Shown one piece after another: positions 27,901-35,320 of a stretch of DNA of 41,013 nt. Within the stretch, counting starts at the first letter, position 1; every line of letters starts with the position of its first letter. The stretch comes from Siculibacillus sp. GTDB taxonomy: Bacteria; Pseudomonadota; Alphaproteobacteria; Rhizobiales; Ancalomicrobiaceae. Location: positions 1-41,013 of the forward strand of contig JAOTSD010000032.1 of NCBI GenBank assembly GCA_030247555.1. Direction: 5' to 3'. Both the position numbers and the translations under genes were made by a program. Under the pieces are notes generated by a model, which was not told the origin of the DNA, did no database searches, and saw only the letters and a program-made list of their open reading frames with translations.

Positions 27901-28224
27901 TCACTTCACCTCGACCTGGACGGTCTCGGAGATGACGCTGCCGTCGTCGTCGAACCAGGAGAGTTCGAGCTTGGAGGTCTCTTCGAGCCGCAGCGAGAAG
28001 GTCAGGAAGGGATCGGCCGACACCGACGTGTTGAAGTCGGCGGAGAACACCACCTTGTCGTTCGCCTTGCAGACGAACTTGTTGATGATCTTGCGCGGCA
28101 GCGTCTTGCCGGACTCGTCCTTGCGGTTACCCGATTCCATCGGATGCTTGAGCAGGGCCTTCACCTGGAAGACCTCGCCCTTCTTCACCGAAGCCGGCAC
28201 TCGGATGCGGGGCTTCTCGGCCAT
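27901..28224 (-). CDS. soxZ: Sulfur-carrier subunit SoxZ
   Basis: SoxZ forms the SoxYZ heterodimer that carries sulfur intermediates on the SoxY cysteine in the periplasm. The 107-residue protein shows the family pattern RIRVPASVKKGEVFQVKALLKHPMESG, followed by FVCKANDKVVFSADF and the closing WFDDDGSVISETVQVEV. It has no signal peptide, as expected: SoxZ is co-exported with Tat-signalled SoxY. AGAGGAAA lies before the ATG. It is the last gene of the minus-strand five-gene unit, about 5.1 kb from soxY, which is on the other strand. Normally soxY and soxZ are adjacent. Confidence 0.95.
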   Translation of the reverse strand: MAEKPRIRVPASVKKGEVFQVKALLKHPMESGNRKDESGKTLPRKIINKFVCKANDKVVFSADFNTSVSADPFLTFSLRLEETSKLELSWFDDDGSVISETVQVEVK

Positions 28225-28314
28225 GCGTGGGTTTCCTCTCTCGTCGGGTCCGCCGGGGTCGGGCGCGGGGCATCGGCCCGATCGACCCGCCCCGCGGCGG
28301 CCGTGGTCGCTTCT

Positions 28315-29655
28315 TCACCGTTGGGTGGGAAGGGTCTGGATGTAGGCGAGAATTCCGACCGCCGCCTCGCGCGGGAAGGCGATCAGCGGCGGCATCGGCT
28401 CGCCCGGGTGGCCGTTCAGGATGCCGTGGAGCGACCGCCAGGGATCGTTGGCGGCGATGCGGCCGAGCGGCGGCATGGCGCGGATCTCCCGACCGTCGGC
28501 GCCGTGACAGGGGGCGCAGATGGTCTGGTAATGGGAGACGTAGCGCTCCGGCCGACCGCGGGACTTGCGCGAGATCCGATCGACGTATTCGTCCATGTCG
28601 AACTGGCCGCGAGAGACGAAGGTGGCGAGGTCGAGCTTGTCGCGCGGCGACAGCAGGCCGGCATAGGCGTGGCGGGCGTCGTCGAACTTGCCGAGGATCC
28701 ATGCCGGGTCCGCCCCGGCCAGACCCTGCACTCCCTTGGCCGACGGCTTGTGCTCGGCCGAAGCGCCGTCCCTGCCGCGATAGTCCCAGCCGTGACACTC
28801 CTTGCAGCGCCAGGTGGTGCGCGGTTCGACGCCCTTGGGCGGCGCGCCGGCGTAGGCGGGATGGATGCCCTCCGGCACCTCGCGCCCGTTCTCCTTGTAC
28901 CAAGTGTCCCAGAGGCGGCCGCCGCGGACGATCGAGGCGAGGAGGTCGCGCGTCGGCAGGATCTGAATGTGGGCGAGGATGTCGACGAGCGTGGTCGTGT
29001 CGAGAACCCTGAGCGCCGGCATGGTGCCGTTCGGGTGGCCGTTGAGGAGCGTGTGCATCGCCTGCCAGGGATTGTCGCGGGCGATGTCGCCGAGCGGGCG
29101 GGCGTCGAGTATGGCCTGGCCGTCGTTGCCGTGGCAGTTGGCGCAGATGGTCTGGAAATAGACGTTGCCGTTCGGTGCCCAGCCTTTGGCGCGCAGGGTG
29201 GCCGGATCGATCATGCCGCCCATGGCGACCTGCCCCTTGGCGACGAAGAGCGCCAGGTCGGCGAGATGGGAATCCTCGAGGTAGTCGCGATAGCGGTGGG
29301 TTTCGTCGATGAGGATGGCACGGATGGTGGCGGCGTCTCCACCCGCCTTGCCGGAGATGCCCTTGATGAGACCCGCCTGCCCGATGCGGGCTGCGGCGCC
29401 TTCCTTGCCGCGATAGTCCCAGCCGTGGCACTCGACGCAGCGGCCGGGTCGGGTCTTACCCTTCTCCTGCCCTCGCTCCACCTGACGCAGGCTGGTCGAG
29501 CCGATCTCCTTGGCCCAGTCGTCGTAGAGACGACCGCCGCGGGCGATGGCCGCCGCTTCGTCTTCCGCCGCGGCCGCGACGCCCGAACCGGTCGTCATGC
29601 CGCCGAGGATGCCGAGGATCGCGCCGAGCACGGCGCCGGTGAACCGCTTCATCAT
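28315..29655 (-). CDS. Periplasmic tetraheme cytochrome c with duplicated diheme unit
   Basis: The 446-residue protein has a signal peptide (about 1-30) and four haem c motifs: CVECH (73-77), CANCH (171-175), CKECH and CAPCH. It is an internal duplication: each half reads GGRLYDDW or GGRLWDTW, then [RC]-x-ECHGWDYRG, then QTIC-x2-CHG-x-DG, then PLG-x-IA-x-x-(N)PW and LLNGHP or ILNGHP with a candidate methionine ligand (GTMPAL, EPMPPL). It probably shuttles electrons between the flavocytochrome, the NapC-like protein and terminal acceptors (inference from position). I do not know a name for this family. The start at 29655 (MMKRF) places the signal peptide correctly; upstream in-frame residues are Arg/Pro-rich leader. 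Confidence 0.88.
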   Translation of the reverse strand: MMKRFTGAVLGAILGILGGMTTGSGVAAAAEDEAAAIARGGRLYDDWAKEIGSTSLRQVERGQEKGKTRPGRCVECHGWDYRGKEGAAARIGQAGLIKGISGKAGGDAATIRAILIDETHRYRDYLEDSHLADLALFVAKGQVAMGGMIDPATLRAKGWAPNGNVYFQTICANCHGNDGQAILDARPLGDIARDNPWQAMHTLLNGHPNGTMPALRVLDTTTLVDILAHIQILPTRDLLASIVRGGRLWDTWYKENGREVPEGIHPAYAGAPPKGVEPRTTWRCKECHGWDYRGRDGASAEHKPSAKGVQGLAGADPAWILGKFDDARHAYAGLLSPRDKLDLATFVSRGQFDMDEYVDRISRKSRGRPERYVSHYQTICAPCHGADGREIRAMPPLGRIAANDPWRSLHGILNGHPGEPMPPLIAFPREAAVGILAYIQTLPTQR

Positions 29656-29797
29656 CGTTCGTCCTGCTTCGCCTCGCGCCGGGGACCGCGGCATCGCGCT
29701 CCCCGTTCCGGCCCCTGGACGCCATCGCGCCGATCCCCCCGCTCCGCGCGGCGCCGGGGCGCCGCTCGAGGGGCTGGTCGGCGCACGGCGCGTCTCG

Positions 29798-30367
29798 TCA
29801 ATCGCCCTCATAGCCCTGCGGCAGTTCGTGGACGATGCCCTTGTGGCAGTCGATGCAGGTCTTGCCCTCCTGCATCGCCTGAGGATGCTTCACCTTGGCG
29901 CGCCGGCCCTGTTCCTCGAGGTTCATCGCCCCGAAGGCGTGGCAATTGCGGCACTCGCGCGACCCGGTCGAGGCCATCGTCGCCCAGACACGCTTGGCCA
30001 TGTCGAGGCGATGTTCCTCGAACTTCTCCTTGGTGTCGATCGTCCCGAGGAGATGATGCCACACGTCCTTGGCCGCCCACACCTTGGCCACCAGTTTCGG
30101 GCCGAACTCCTTCGGCACGTGGCAGTCGGCGCATTCGGCGCGCACGCCGGTGCGGTTGGAATAGTGGATCGTCTTCTTGTACTCGGCATAGGGTCCGGTC
30201 TCCATCTCGTGGCACGAGATGCAGAACTCCAGCCGGTTGGTGTACTGGGCGAAGACGGTGAATCCGCCGTAGAAGACGGCCATCGCGGCGGCGCCGACGA
30301 AAAGCAGCCCCAGCGCGCCGCCCTTCGACCAGGACGGCGCGAGCCATCGTTTGATCCTTGCGAACAC
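29798..30367 (-). CDS. NapC/NirT-family membrane tetraheme cytochrome c
   Basis: A 189-residue protein with one N-terminal transmembrane helix (about 17-39) and four haem c sites: CISCH (49-53), CADCH (79-83), CRNCH (139-143) and CIDCH (171-175). The segment FCISCHEMETGPYAEYKKTIHYSN and the HVPKEFGPKLVAK linker are NapC/NirT hallmarks. Family members exchange electrons between the quinone pool and periplasmic cytochromes. No nitrate, nitrite or TMAO reductase is nearby; its neighbours are flavocytochrome c and a periplasmic tetraheme cytochrome. A link between sulfide oxidation and quinone is therefore the likely role here (inference). Confidence 0.93.
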   Translation of the reverse strand: MFARIKRWLAPSWSKGGALGLLFVGAAAMAVFYGGFTVFAQYTNRLEFCISCHEMETGPYAEYKKTIHYSNRTGVRAECADCHVPKEFGPKLVAKVWAAKDVWHHLLGTIDTKEKFEEHRLDMAKRVWATMASTGSRECRNCHAFGAMNLEEQGRRAKVKHPQAMQEGKTCIDCHKGIVHELPQGYEGD

Positions 30368-30434
30368 GACACAGCTCCCCCGGCCTCACGGGCGGGACGC
30401 GAGGTCCCGCCCGCCGACCGTCCTTCGAGTGGGC

Positions 30435-31730
30435 TCAGCCCCAGATGTCCGCGGTGATGTTGCGGAACCAGCTCTGGGCGTACTGGACCTCGCGCTTGCG
30501 ATCCGCCTCGGAGGCGTCGAGAGGCGAGAGGCCGCCGGAGCCCTGGACCTCGGCGATCGCGTTCTTCTCGGCGTCGAAGGTGTAGACGCCGGCGACCGAG
30601 AAGGCGTGATCGGCACCCGCGATCGAGTAGCAGGTGTTGACGTAGGCCGGGGTCGGCGCGGGCTGACCCTTGAGCATCGCCACCACCGCCGCCGCGGTCA
30701 CCTTGCCCTGGGAGTTGGCGGCATAGCCGGACTTCGGCATGGTCGCCGCGTCGGAGCCGTCGCCGAGCACGTGGATGCCCGGGATCTTCTTCGACTCGAA
30801 GGTGGCCTTGTTGACCGGCGCCCAGTTGCCTTCGGTCAACCCCGCGTCGAAGGCGATCTTGCCCGCCTTCTGCGCCGGGATGACGTTGATCACCGCGCCC
30901 TTGATGGTGTCGAGCTCCGTCTGGACCGCCATGCCGGCGACGTCGATCGCCGAGGGCTTGCCGCCCTTGGCCGCGGGCACCCACTCGATCATGCTGTTCG
31001 CCGTGCCGAAGCCGTAGAACTTGGCCCAGGCCTGCTCGAACAGCTTCTGCTTGGAGAAGGCGTCCTTGGTGTCGAGGATGATGATCTTCGACTTCGGCTT
31101 GTGGTGCTTGAAGTAGTGGGCCACCAGGCTCGCCCGCTCATAGGGGCCGGGCGGGCAGCGGTAGGGGTTCGGCGGGGCCACCATGACGAAGACGCCGCCG
31201 TCCGGCATCGCCTCGAGCTGCTTGCGCAGCAGCGCGGTCTGCGGACCGGCCTTCCAAGCGTGCGGGATCTTCTCGGCGGCTTCCGCCGTGTAGCCCGGCA
31301 GCGCCCCCCAGGCCATGTCGATGCCCGGCGCGACGATGCAGCGGTCGTAGGGGAACTTCTGACCGCCTTGGGTGGTGACCACCTTGGCGGCGCCGTCGAT
31401 GCCGACGACGAGGTCGTGGACCACCTTGACACCGGCCTTGGCGAGACCCGCATAGCCGAACTTCAGGCTGTCGAGGGTCCGCTCGCCGGCGAGGACCTCG
31501 TTCGACATGAAGCAGGTGTAGTAGTCCTTGTTGGCCTCGATGAGGGTGACCTCGATCGAGGGGTCGGCGCGGCGGATGTACCTGGCGGCGGTGGCGCCGG
31601 CCGGTCCGCCACCGACGATGACCACTTTGCCGCCGGCGGCGCGGGCGACGTGGGGGGCGGCGACGAGGGTCGAGGTGGCGGTTGCGGCACCGGCACCGAC
31701 GAGGAACTTGCGACGATCGATCTCGAACAT
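30435..31730 (-). CDS. fccB: Flavocytochrome c sulfide dehydrogenase, flavoprotein subunit (SoxF/FccB)
   Basis: The 431-residue FAD protein oxidises sulfide to sulfur or polysulfide in the periplasm with a cytochrome partner. It has a Tat signal ([11 protein letters not shown], residues 5-15; cleavage near ARAAGG), an FAD-binding Rossmann motif [21 protein letters not shown], and the second FAD segment [19 protein letters not shown]. The redox-active cysteines of the family are present: Cys at about 192 in [14 protein letters not shown] and at about 367 in [15 protein letters not shown] lies before the ATG at 31730. It starts 14 nt after the stop of its cytochrome partner, in the same operon. 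Confidence 0.95.
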   Translation of the reverse strand: MFEIDRRKFLVGAGAATATSTLVAAPHVARAAGGKVVIVGGGPAGATAARYIRRADPSIEVTLIEANKDYYTCFMSNEVLAGERTLDSLKFGYAGLAKAGVKVVHDLVVGIDGAAKVVTTQGGQKFPYDRCIVAPGIDMAWGALPGYTAEAAEKIPHAWKAGPQTALLRKQLEAMPDGGVFVMVAPPNPYRCPPGPYERASLVAHYFKHHKPKSKIIILDTKDAFSKQKLFEQAWAKFYGFGTANSMIEWVPAAKGGKPSAIDVAGMAVQTELDTIKGAVINVIPAQKAGKIAFDAGLTEGNWAPVNKATFESKKIPGIHVLGDGSDAATMPKSGYAANSQGKVTAAAVVAMLKGQPAPTPAYVNTCYSIAGADHAFSVAGVYTFDAEKNAIAEVQGSGGLSPLDASEADRKREVQYAQSWFRNITADIWG

Positions 31731-31744
31731 GACTGTTCCTCCCC

Positions 31745-32341
31745 TCACTTCACGCCGGCGTAATAGTGGAGGATCGGCTGGAACGCCTCTTCTCCCAGAT
31801 CTTTGACGAGAGCGTCGAATTTGGCCTTCTGACGCTTCTCGGTCTCACGCTTGAGAGAGAGGAAATCGACCATCGAATACTGGAGGTAGGGCAGCATCTG
31901 GCCGGCGAGCACGCCGACGCCTTCGCCCACCCGACCCTCGTCCTCGTGACAGGACTCGCAGTACTTCTTGGCCAGCGCCTTGCCGGCCTTGGCCTTGTCG
32001 GCGTCGACCTTCTGGCCGGGACGCTGGAACGGCTTGGTCTGGAAATACTTCGCCATGGCGGCGATGTCGTCGTCGGAATAGCCCTTGGCGATGCGGGCCA
32101 TCACCGTCGACGGGCGCTTGCCCGACTTGTAGTCCTTCATCGACATGACGAAGTAGTCGGTGGAGAGCGAAGCGATGGTCGGCGTCGCCGGACCGTTGCT
32201 CGAGCCGTCCGGACCGTGGCAGCCCGCACAGGTGTTGGCCAACATCTCGGCGCCGGCCTGCGCCCACGCGGTGGAGGCCATGCTCGCGCCGCCGACGAGG
32301 ACGACGACGGGTAGGAGCCGACCGAAAATCGACTTTTTCAT
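31745..32341 (-). CDS. fccA: Flavocytochrome c sulfide dehydrogenase, diheme cytochrome subunit (SoxE/FccA)
   Basis: A 198-residue periplasmic diheme cytochrome of c4-like design. It has a signal peptide (about 1-27, STAWA-QA) and haem sites CAGCH (38-42) and CESCH (128-132), with candidate methionine ligands after each. It receives electrons from the FccB flavoprotein encoded directly downstream. AGGGGG lies before the ATG. It is the first gene of the minus-strand unit fccA-fccB-napC-like-tetraheme-soxZ, and its candidate promoter with the CATAT-N4-ATATG palindrome lies about 245 nt upstream. The sox nomenclature would call it soxE. Confidence 0.92.
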   Translation of the reverse strand: MKKSIFGRLLPVVVLVGGASMASTAWAQAGAEMLANTCAGCHGPDGSSNGPATPTIASLSTDYFVMSMKDYKSGKRPSTVMARIAKGYSDDDIAAMAKYFQTKPFQRPGQKVDADKAKAGKALAKKYCESCHEDEGRVGEGVGVLAGQMLPYLQYSMVDFLSLKRETEKRQKAKFDALVKDLGEEAFQPILHYYAGVK

Positions 32342-32585
32342 ATTTTTCCCCCTGGGTTGGTTTCCCGTATCCTAGATCTCGTGGCGCCACCCTCTTCGGT
32401 GGGGCGGTCGTCGTTCCGTTCGGGTCGTCCTCTGCTCCTCTCTTGGCACCGGGTGGCCGGCATCGTCTCACCATGACACGGACCCGCGCAACCGGCCCGG
32501 ACCGCGGGCGGCCCGAACGGCCACCTCGAAGCCGGATTTTCTACCGCAGCGCAGCAGAACTCGCCCGAGTTTTCCAGCTCATGAT

Positions 32586-32599
32586 CATATGATTATATG
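32586..32599 (-). promoter_or_regulatory. Operator palindrome over candidate -10 of fccA operon
   Basis: CATAT-GATT-ATATG. On the minus strand it contains TATAAT (32597-32592), a perfect -10 with no good -35, so activator help is likely. The half-sites and 4-nt spacing are identical to the site at 33035-33048 in front of soxY. AT-rich palindromes of this kind are bound by ArsR-family sulfide/sulfane sensors (SoxR, SqrR, BigR); that assignment is inference. Confidence 0.6.
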
Positions 32600-32972
32600 T
32601 TCGCTCTCAAATAAAGACGTATTTTGGGGTCGAACGGCACTCTACGCTGGAATTTTACGGCATTTGTTCCCACCGCACCAATTTGACGGTCGGCCGAGAG
32701 GCCCCGTCCAAGATTGACGCGGATAGACACGAATCGGCTCGTATAGTGGGAAATCCGGCGGTTGGGGTCGCGATATGAACTCGACTTCCTCTCGGTTATC
32801 GCCCGCGGCGACCCGCCGAACCGGCGCCGGCGACCGCCCGGCCCGGCGGACACCTCGCCGAAAGCGCGGATGCGGATCAGACGAATTGCCGAGCGACGTC
32901 GGGCGAGTCGGCCCTTCGCACCGCGTGAACGATGGCCTCACCGAGGCGCGAACGCCGCTCGGCCCTCACCTT

Positions 32973-32992
32973 CGGCGCGGAATTCCGCGCCG
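32973..32992. promoter_or_regulatory. 20-bp perfect palindrome in the divergent region
   Basis: CGGCGCGGAATTCCGCGCCG is its own reverse complement, centred on an AATT. It lies 43 nt upstream of the soxY-side CATAT palindrome. It may be a binding site for a dimeric regulator; GC-richness makes chance palindromes more likely, so confidence is modest. Confidence 0.4.
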
Positions 32993-33019
32993 GAAAGCGC
33001 CGAGGGCGACGCGAGGCGC

Positions 33020-33048
33020 TTGATCGAACCGATTCATATCGTAATATG
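33020..33048 (+). promoter_or_regulatory. Candidate soxY promoter with operator palindrome
   Basis: TTGATC (33020-33025) and TAATAT (33042-33047), 16 nt apart, make a weak promoter. CATAT-CGTA-ATATG (33035-33048) covers the -10, matching the half-sites and spacing of the site at 32586-32599. A repressor bound here would silence soxY-yeeE. The leader to soxY would be about 290 nt. Confidence 0.55.
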
Positions 33049-33346
33049 CGGAATTACTGAAACACCCGTGCGTCGGGTGAAGAACGAGAACGAGGCGGCG
33101 AAGCGCCGCGACGGGGGGTGGAATTCGGCGGGAAACGCTTCGCTTCGGGCGGGCGCGACCGCCTTCGTGCGGCCGAGCGCCGTCATATGCGTCGCACGAT
33201 GGCGTGTGCGGCACGCTCCTCTCCCCTTCGCCACTTCGGACGTCTCGCGCGGCGCGCGATATCAGACGTTTCTCCGGTTTCCACCCGCTCTACCGGGTGA
33301 GCCGGCGGAGCGACCGGGGATGTCCTCATCGGGGAGTGAAGCGACA

Positions 33347-33799
33347 ATGACCACCATCGATCGCCGCCGAGCTCTGGCGCTCGGCGCCGGCCTCGCCCTT
33401 CTCACCGCCGCGCCCGTCGGCATCCTGCCGGCGTTCGCCGCCAACGACGCGGCGCAGGTCGCCAAGGCGTTCCTCGACGGCAAGGAGCCGGTCAAGGGCA
33501 AGCTCGCCATCGAGCTGCCGGAGATCGCCGAGAACGGCGCCACCGTGCCGCTCGTCGTCTCCGTCGAGAGCCCGATGAGCGAGGCGTCGCACGTCACCGA
33601 GGTGCTGGTGCTGGCGGAGGAGAACCCGACGAGTCGGGTCGTCCGCTTCGCCTTCACCCCGAGCTCCGGCAAGGCCGAGGTGGCGTTGCGCATCCGCCTC
33701 TCCGCCACCCAGAACGTCTGGGTTCTGGCGAAGACCAACACCGGCGAGGTCTATCTCGAGAAGAAGCCGGTCAAGGTCACCATCGCCGGTTGCGGCTGA
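33347..33799 (+). CDS. soxY: Sulfur-carrier subunit SoxY
   Basis: SoxY carries sulfur intermediates covalently on a cysteine at its flexible C-terminus. The 150-residue protein has a Tat signal (DRRRALALGAGLALL, from residue 5; cleavage near PAFAAND). A mature SoxY domain follows (AQVAKAFLDGKEPVKGKLAIELPEIAENGATVPLVVSVESPM). The C-terminus reads VKVTIAGCG: the carrier cysteine (149) is kept, but the usual GGCGG arm is shortened by one glycine and its first Gly is Ala. ATG 33347 is preferred because it puts the twin arginines near the N-terminus; ATG 33320 is an alternative. Its partner soxZ lies on the other strand 5.1 kb away. Confidence 0.93.
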   Translation: MTTIDRRRALALGAGLALLTAAPVGILPAFAANDAAQVAKAFLDGKEPVKGKLAIELPEIAENGATVPLVVSVESPMSEASHVTEVLVLAEENPTSRVVRFAFTPSSGKAEVALRIRLSATQNVWVLAKTNTGEVYLEKKPVKVTIAGCG

Positions 33800-33964
33800 G
33801 CCATCACCGGCCGGGGACGCGTCCCGAGCGAGCAACCGCGGGGCCGGCTCCGCTCGTGCGTCCCCCCCCTCACGCGACACGAAATCACGAAACACAGACC
33901 CGGAACGCCGTGCCTCGCGACGAGGAACGGACGAATCCGGGCTTCCTCCGGGGAGTCCACGTCC

Positions 33965-35056
33965 ATGGAACAGCTTCGCAGTCTGATCGCCGAGAACGCC
34001 GCAGTCGCGCTGGCGTGGGGCGGTCTCGTCATCGGCATCGTCTTCGGCGGCGTGGTGCAGCGGACCAACTTCTGCACCATGGGTTCGCTCTCGGACATGA
34101 TCAATTTCGGCGACGGACGCCGTTTCCGCTCATGGTGGCTGGCGACGGCGACGGCGATCGTCGGTCTGCTGCTGCTGCGGGGGCCGGGCAACGTCGACGT
34201 TTCCAAGGCGATGTACCTGTCGACCACCTTCGATTGGGCCGGCGCGGCGATCGGCGGCATGCTGTTCGGCTTCGGCATGGTGTTCGGCGGCGGCTGCGCC
34301 AGCCGCAATCTGGTGCGCGCCGGAACCGGCGACCTGCGGTCGCTGGTGGTGCTGATCGTCATCGCCATCACCGGCTACATGGCGATGGGCGGCCTCCTCG
34401 GCCCTATCCGCGCGGCGATCGCCAACGCCACCTCGGTCGACCTGAAGAGCGCCGGCATGGCGAGCCAGAGCCTCGGCGCCTTCCTGTCGCGCTTCACCGG
34501 CACGGCCCCGGCGAGCGCCGACACGATCATGGCGGTCGTCGTCGCCCTCGCCATCGCGGTCTATTGCTTCGCCCACGCGCCGTTCCGCTCCTCGCCGGTC
34601 CACATCGTCGCCGGCGTCGGCGTCGGGCTCTGCGTGGTCGCCGGCTTCGCGCTGACCGGCCTCGCCTACGACGAACTGGCCGACAACCCGATCGTCCCCG
34701 GCTCGCTCAGCTTCGTGCGACCCGCCGGCGACGCGCTCGAGTGGATGCAGCGCTACACCGCCATTCCGATCCCCAACTTCGGCGTGGCCACGGTGTTCGG
34801 CACCATGATCGGCGCCTTCCTGGTGGCGGCGATGCAAGGCAAGCTCAAGCTCGCCACCTTCTTCGACGTCTCCGACACGCTGCGCAATCTGTTCGGCGCG
34901 GTGCTGATGGGCGTCGGCGGCGTGGTGGCGACCGGCTGTACCGTCGGTCAGGCGGTGACCGGCGCCGCGACCCTCGCCGTCTCCTCCTTCATCGTCTTCG
35001 CCGGCCTGATCGTCGGCGGCATCGCCGGCATGAAGGTGCTGGAGAATCTCGACTGA
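33965..35056 (+). CDS. YeeE/YedE (TsuA)-type sulfur-compound transporter
   Basis: A 363-residue inner-membrane protein with about nine to ten hydrophobic helices. It has the family's conserved cysteine motifs: QRTNFCTMGSLSD (Cys-37), FGGGCASRNLVRAGTGDLRS and GVVATGCTVGQAVTG. YeeE/TsuA proteins take up thiosulfate through a cysteine relay, and relatives (PmpAB, SoxT) occur in sulfur-oxidation loci. It lies 165 nt downstream of soxY on the same strand, and a good terminator follows at 35098-35128, so soxY-yeeE form one unit. The transported compound (thiosulfate, sulfane or other) cannot be read from sequence. Confidence 0.92.
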   Translation: MEQLRSLIAENAAVALAWGGLVIGIVFGGVVQRTNFCTMGSLSDMINFGDGRRFRSWWLATATAIVGLLLLRGPGNVDVSKAMYLSTTFDWAGAAIGGMLFGFGMVFGGGCASRNLVRAGTGDLRSLVVLIVIAITGYMAMGGLLGPIRAAIANATSVDLKSAGMASQSLGAFLSRFTGTAPASADTIMAVVVALAIAVYCFAHAPFRSSPVHIVAGVGVGLCVVAGFALTGLAYDELADNPIVPGSLSFVRPAGDALEWMQRYTAIPIPNFGVATVFGTMIGAFLVAAMQGKLKLATFFDVSDTLRNLFGAVLMGVGGVVATGCTVGQAVTGAATLAVSSFIVFAGLIVGGIAGMKVLENLD

Positions 35057-35097
35057 CGCGGGCGGCGGCCGGCCTTCCGCGACCGACCACGATCGAC

Positions 35098-35128
35098 CCG
35101 CCGTGCCCCATGGGTACGGCGGTTTCTT
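35098..35128 (+). terminator. Rho-independent terminator of soxY-yeeE
   Basis: CCGCCGTGCCC (35098-35108) pairs with GGGTACGGCGG (35112-35122), with one G-U pair and a tight CAT loop, followed by TTTCTT. It lies 42 nt past the yeeE stop. The rest of 35129-35320 shows no gene. Confidence 0.75.
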
Positions 35129-35320
35129 CGTTCCGGCACACCGCAACCGCGCCGCCCGCGACCCGGAGCCCGGCCTGCGACGCCATGGCCGCGATGGACC
35201 CGTCGCGCGATCATGCGGTGGCCACGACGATGGCGGAGAATCGACACGATCCGCCCTAACATCGCGCCATCGGCGGACCCGAGCGCGGCGCCTCGGCCCG
35301 CGCCAGACAGGAGAGCGACC

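Larger units (their letters stand above)
32342..33346. other. 1-kb divergent control region of the sulfur locus
   Basis: No gene is convincing in either direction; open frames are short, Arg-rich and lack ribosome binding sites. The stretch 32575-32780 is distinctly AT-richer than the rest of the window. It holds two CATAT-N4-ATATG palindromes and a 20-bp perfect palindrome, listed separately. The long leaders on both sides (about 245 nt to fccA, about 300 nt to soxY) leave room for a regulatory RNA or attenuation, but I see no defined structure. Confidence 0.6.

Noticed and set aside
32762-33346. Possible genes in the sulfur control region, including a long N-terminal extension of soxY
   Set aside because: The frames are Arg/Pro-rich with no ribosome binding site or conserved pattern, and the Tat signal shows SoxY starts at or near 33347.
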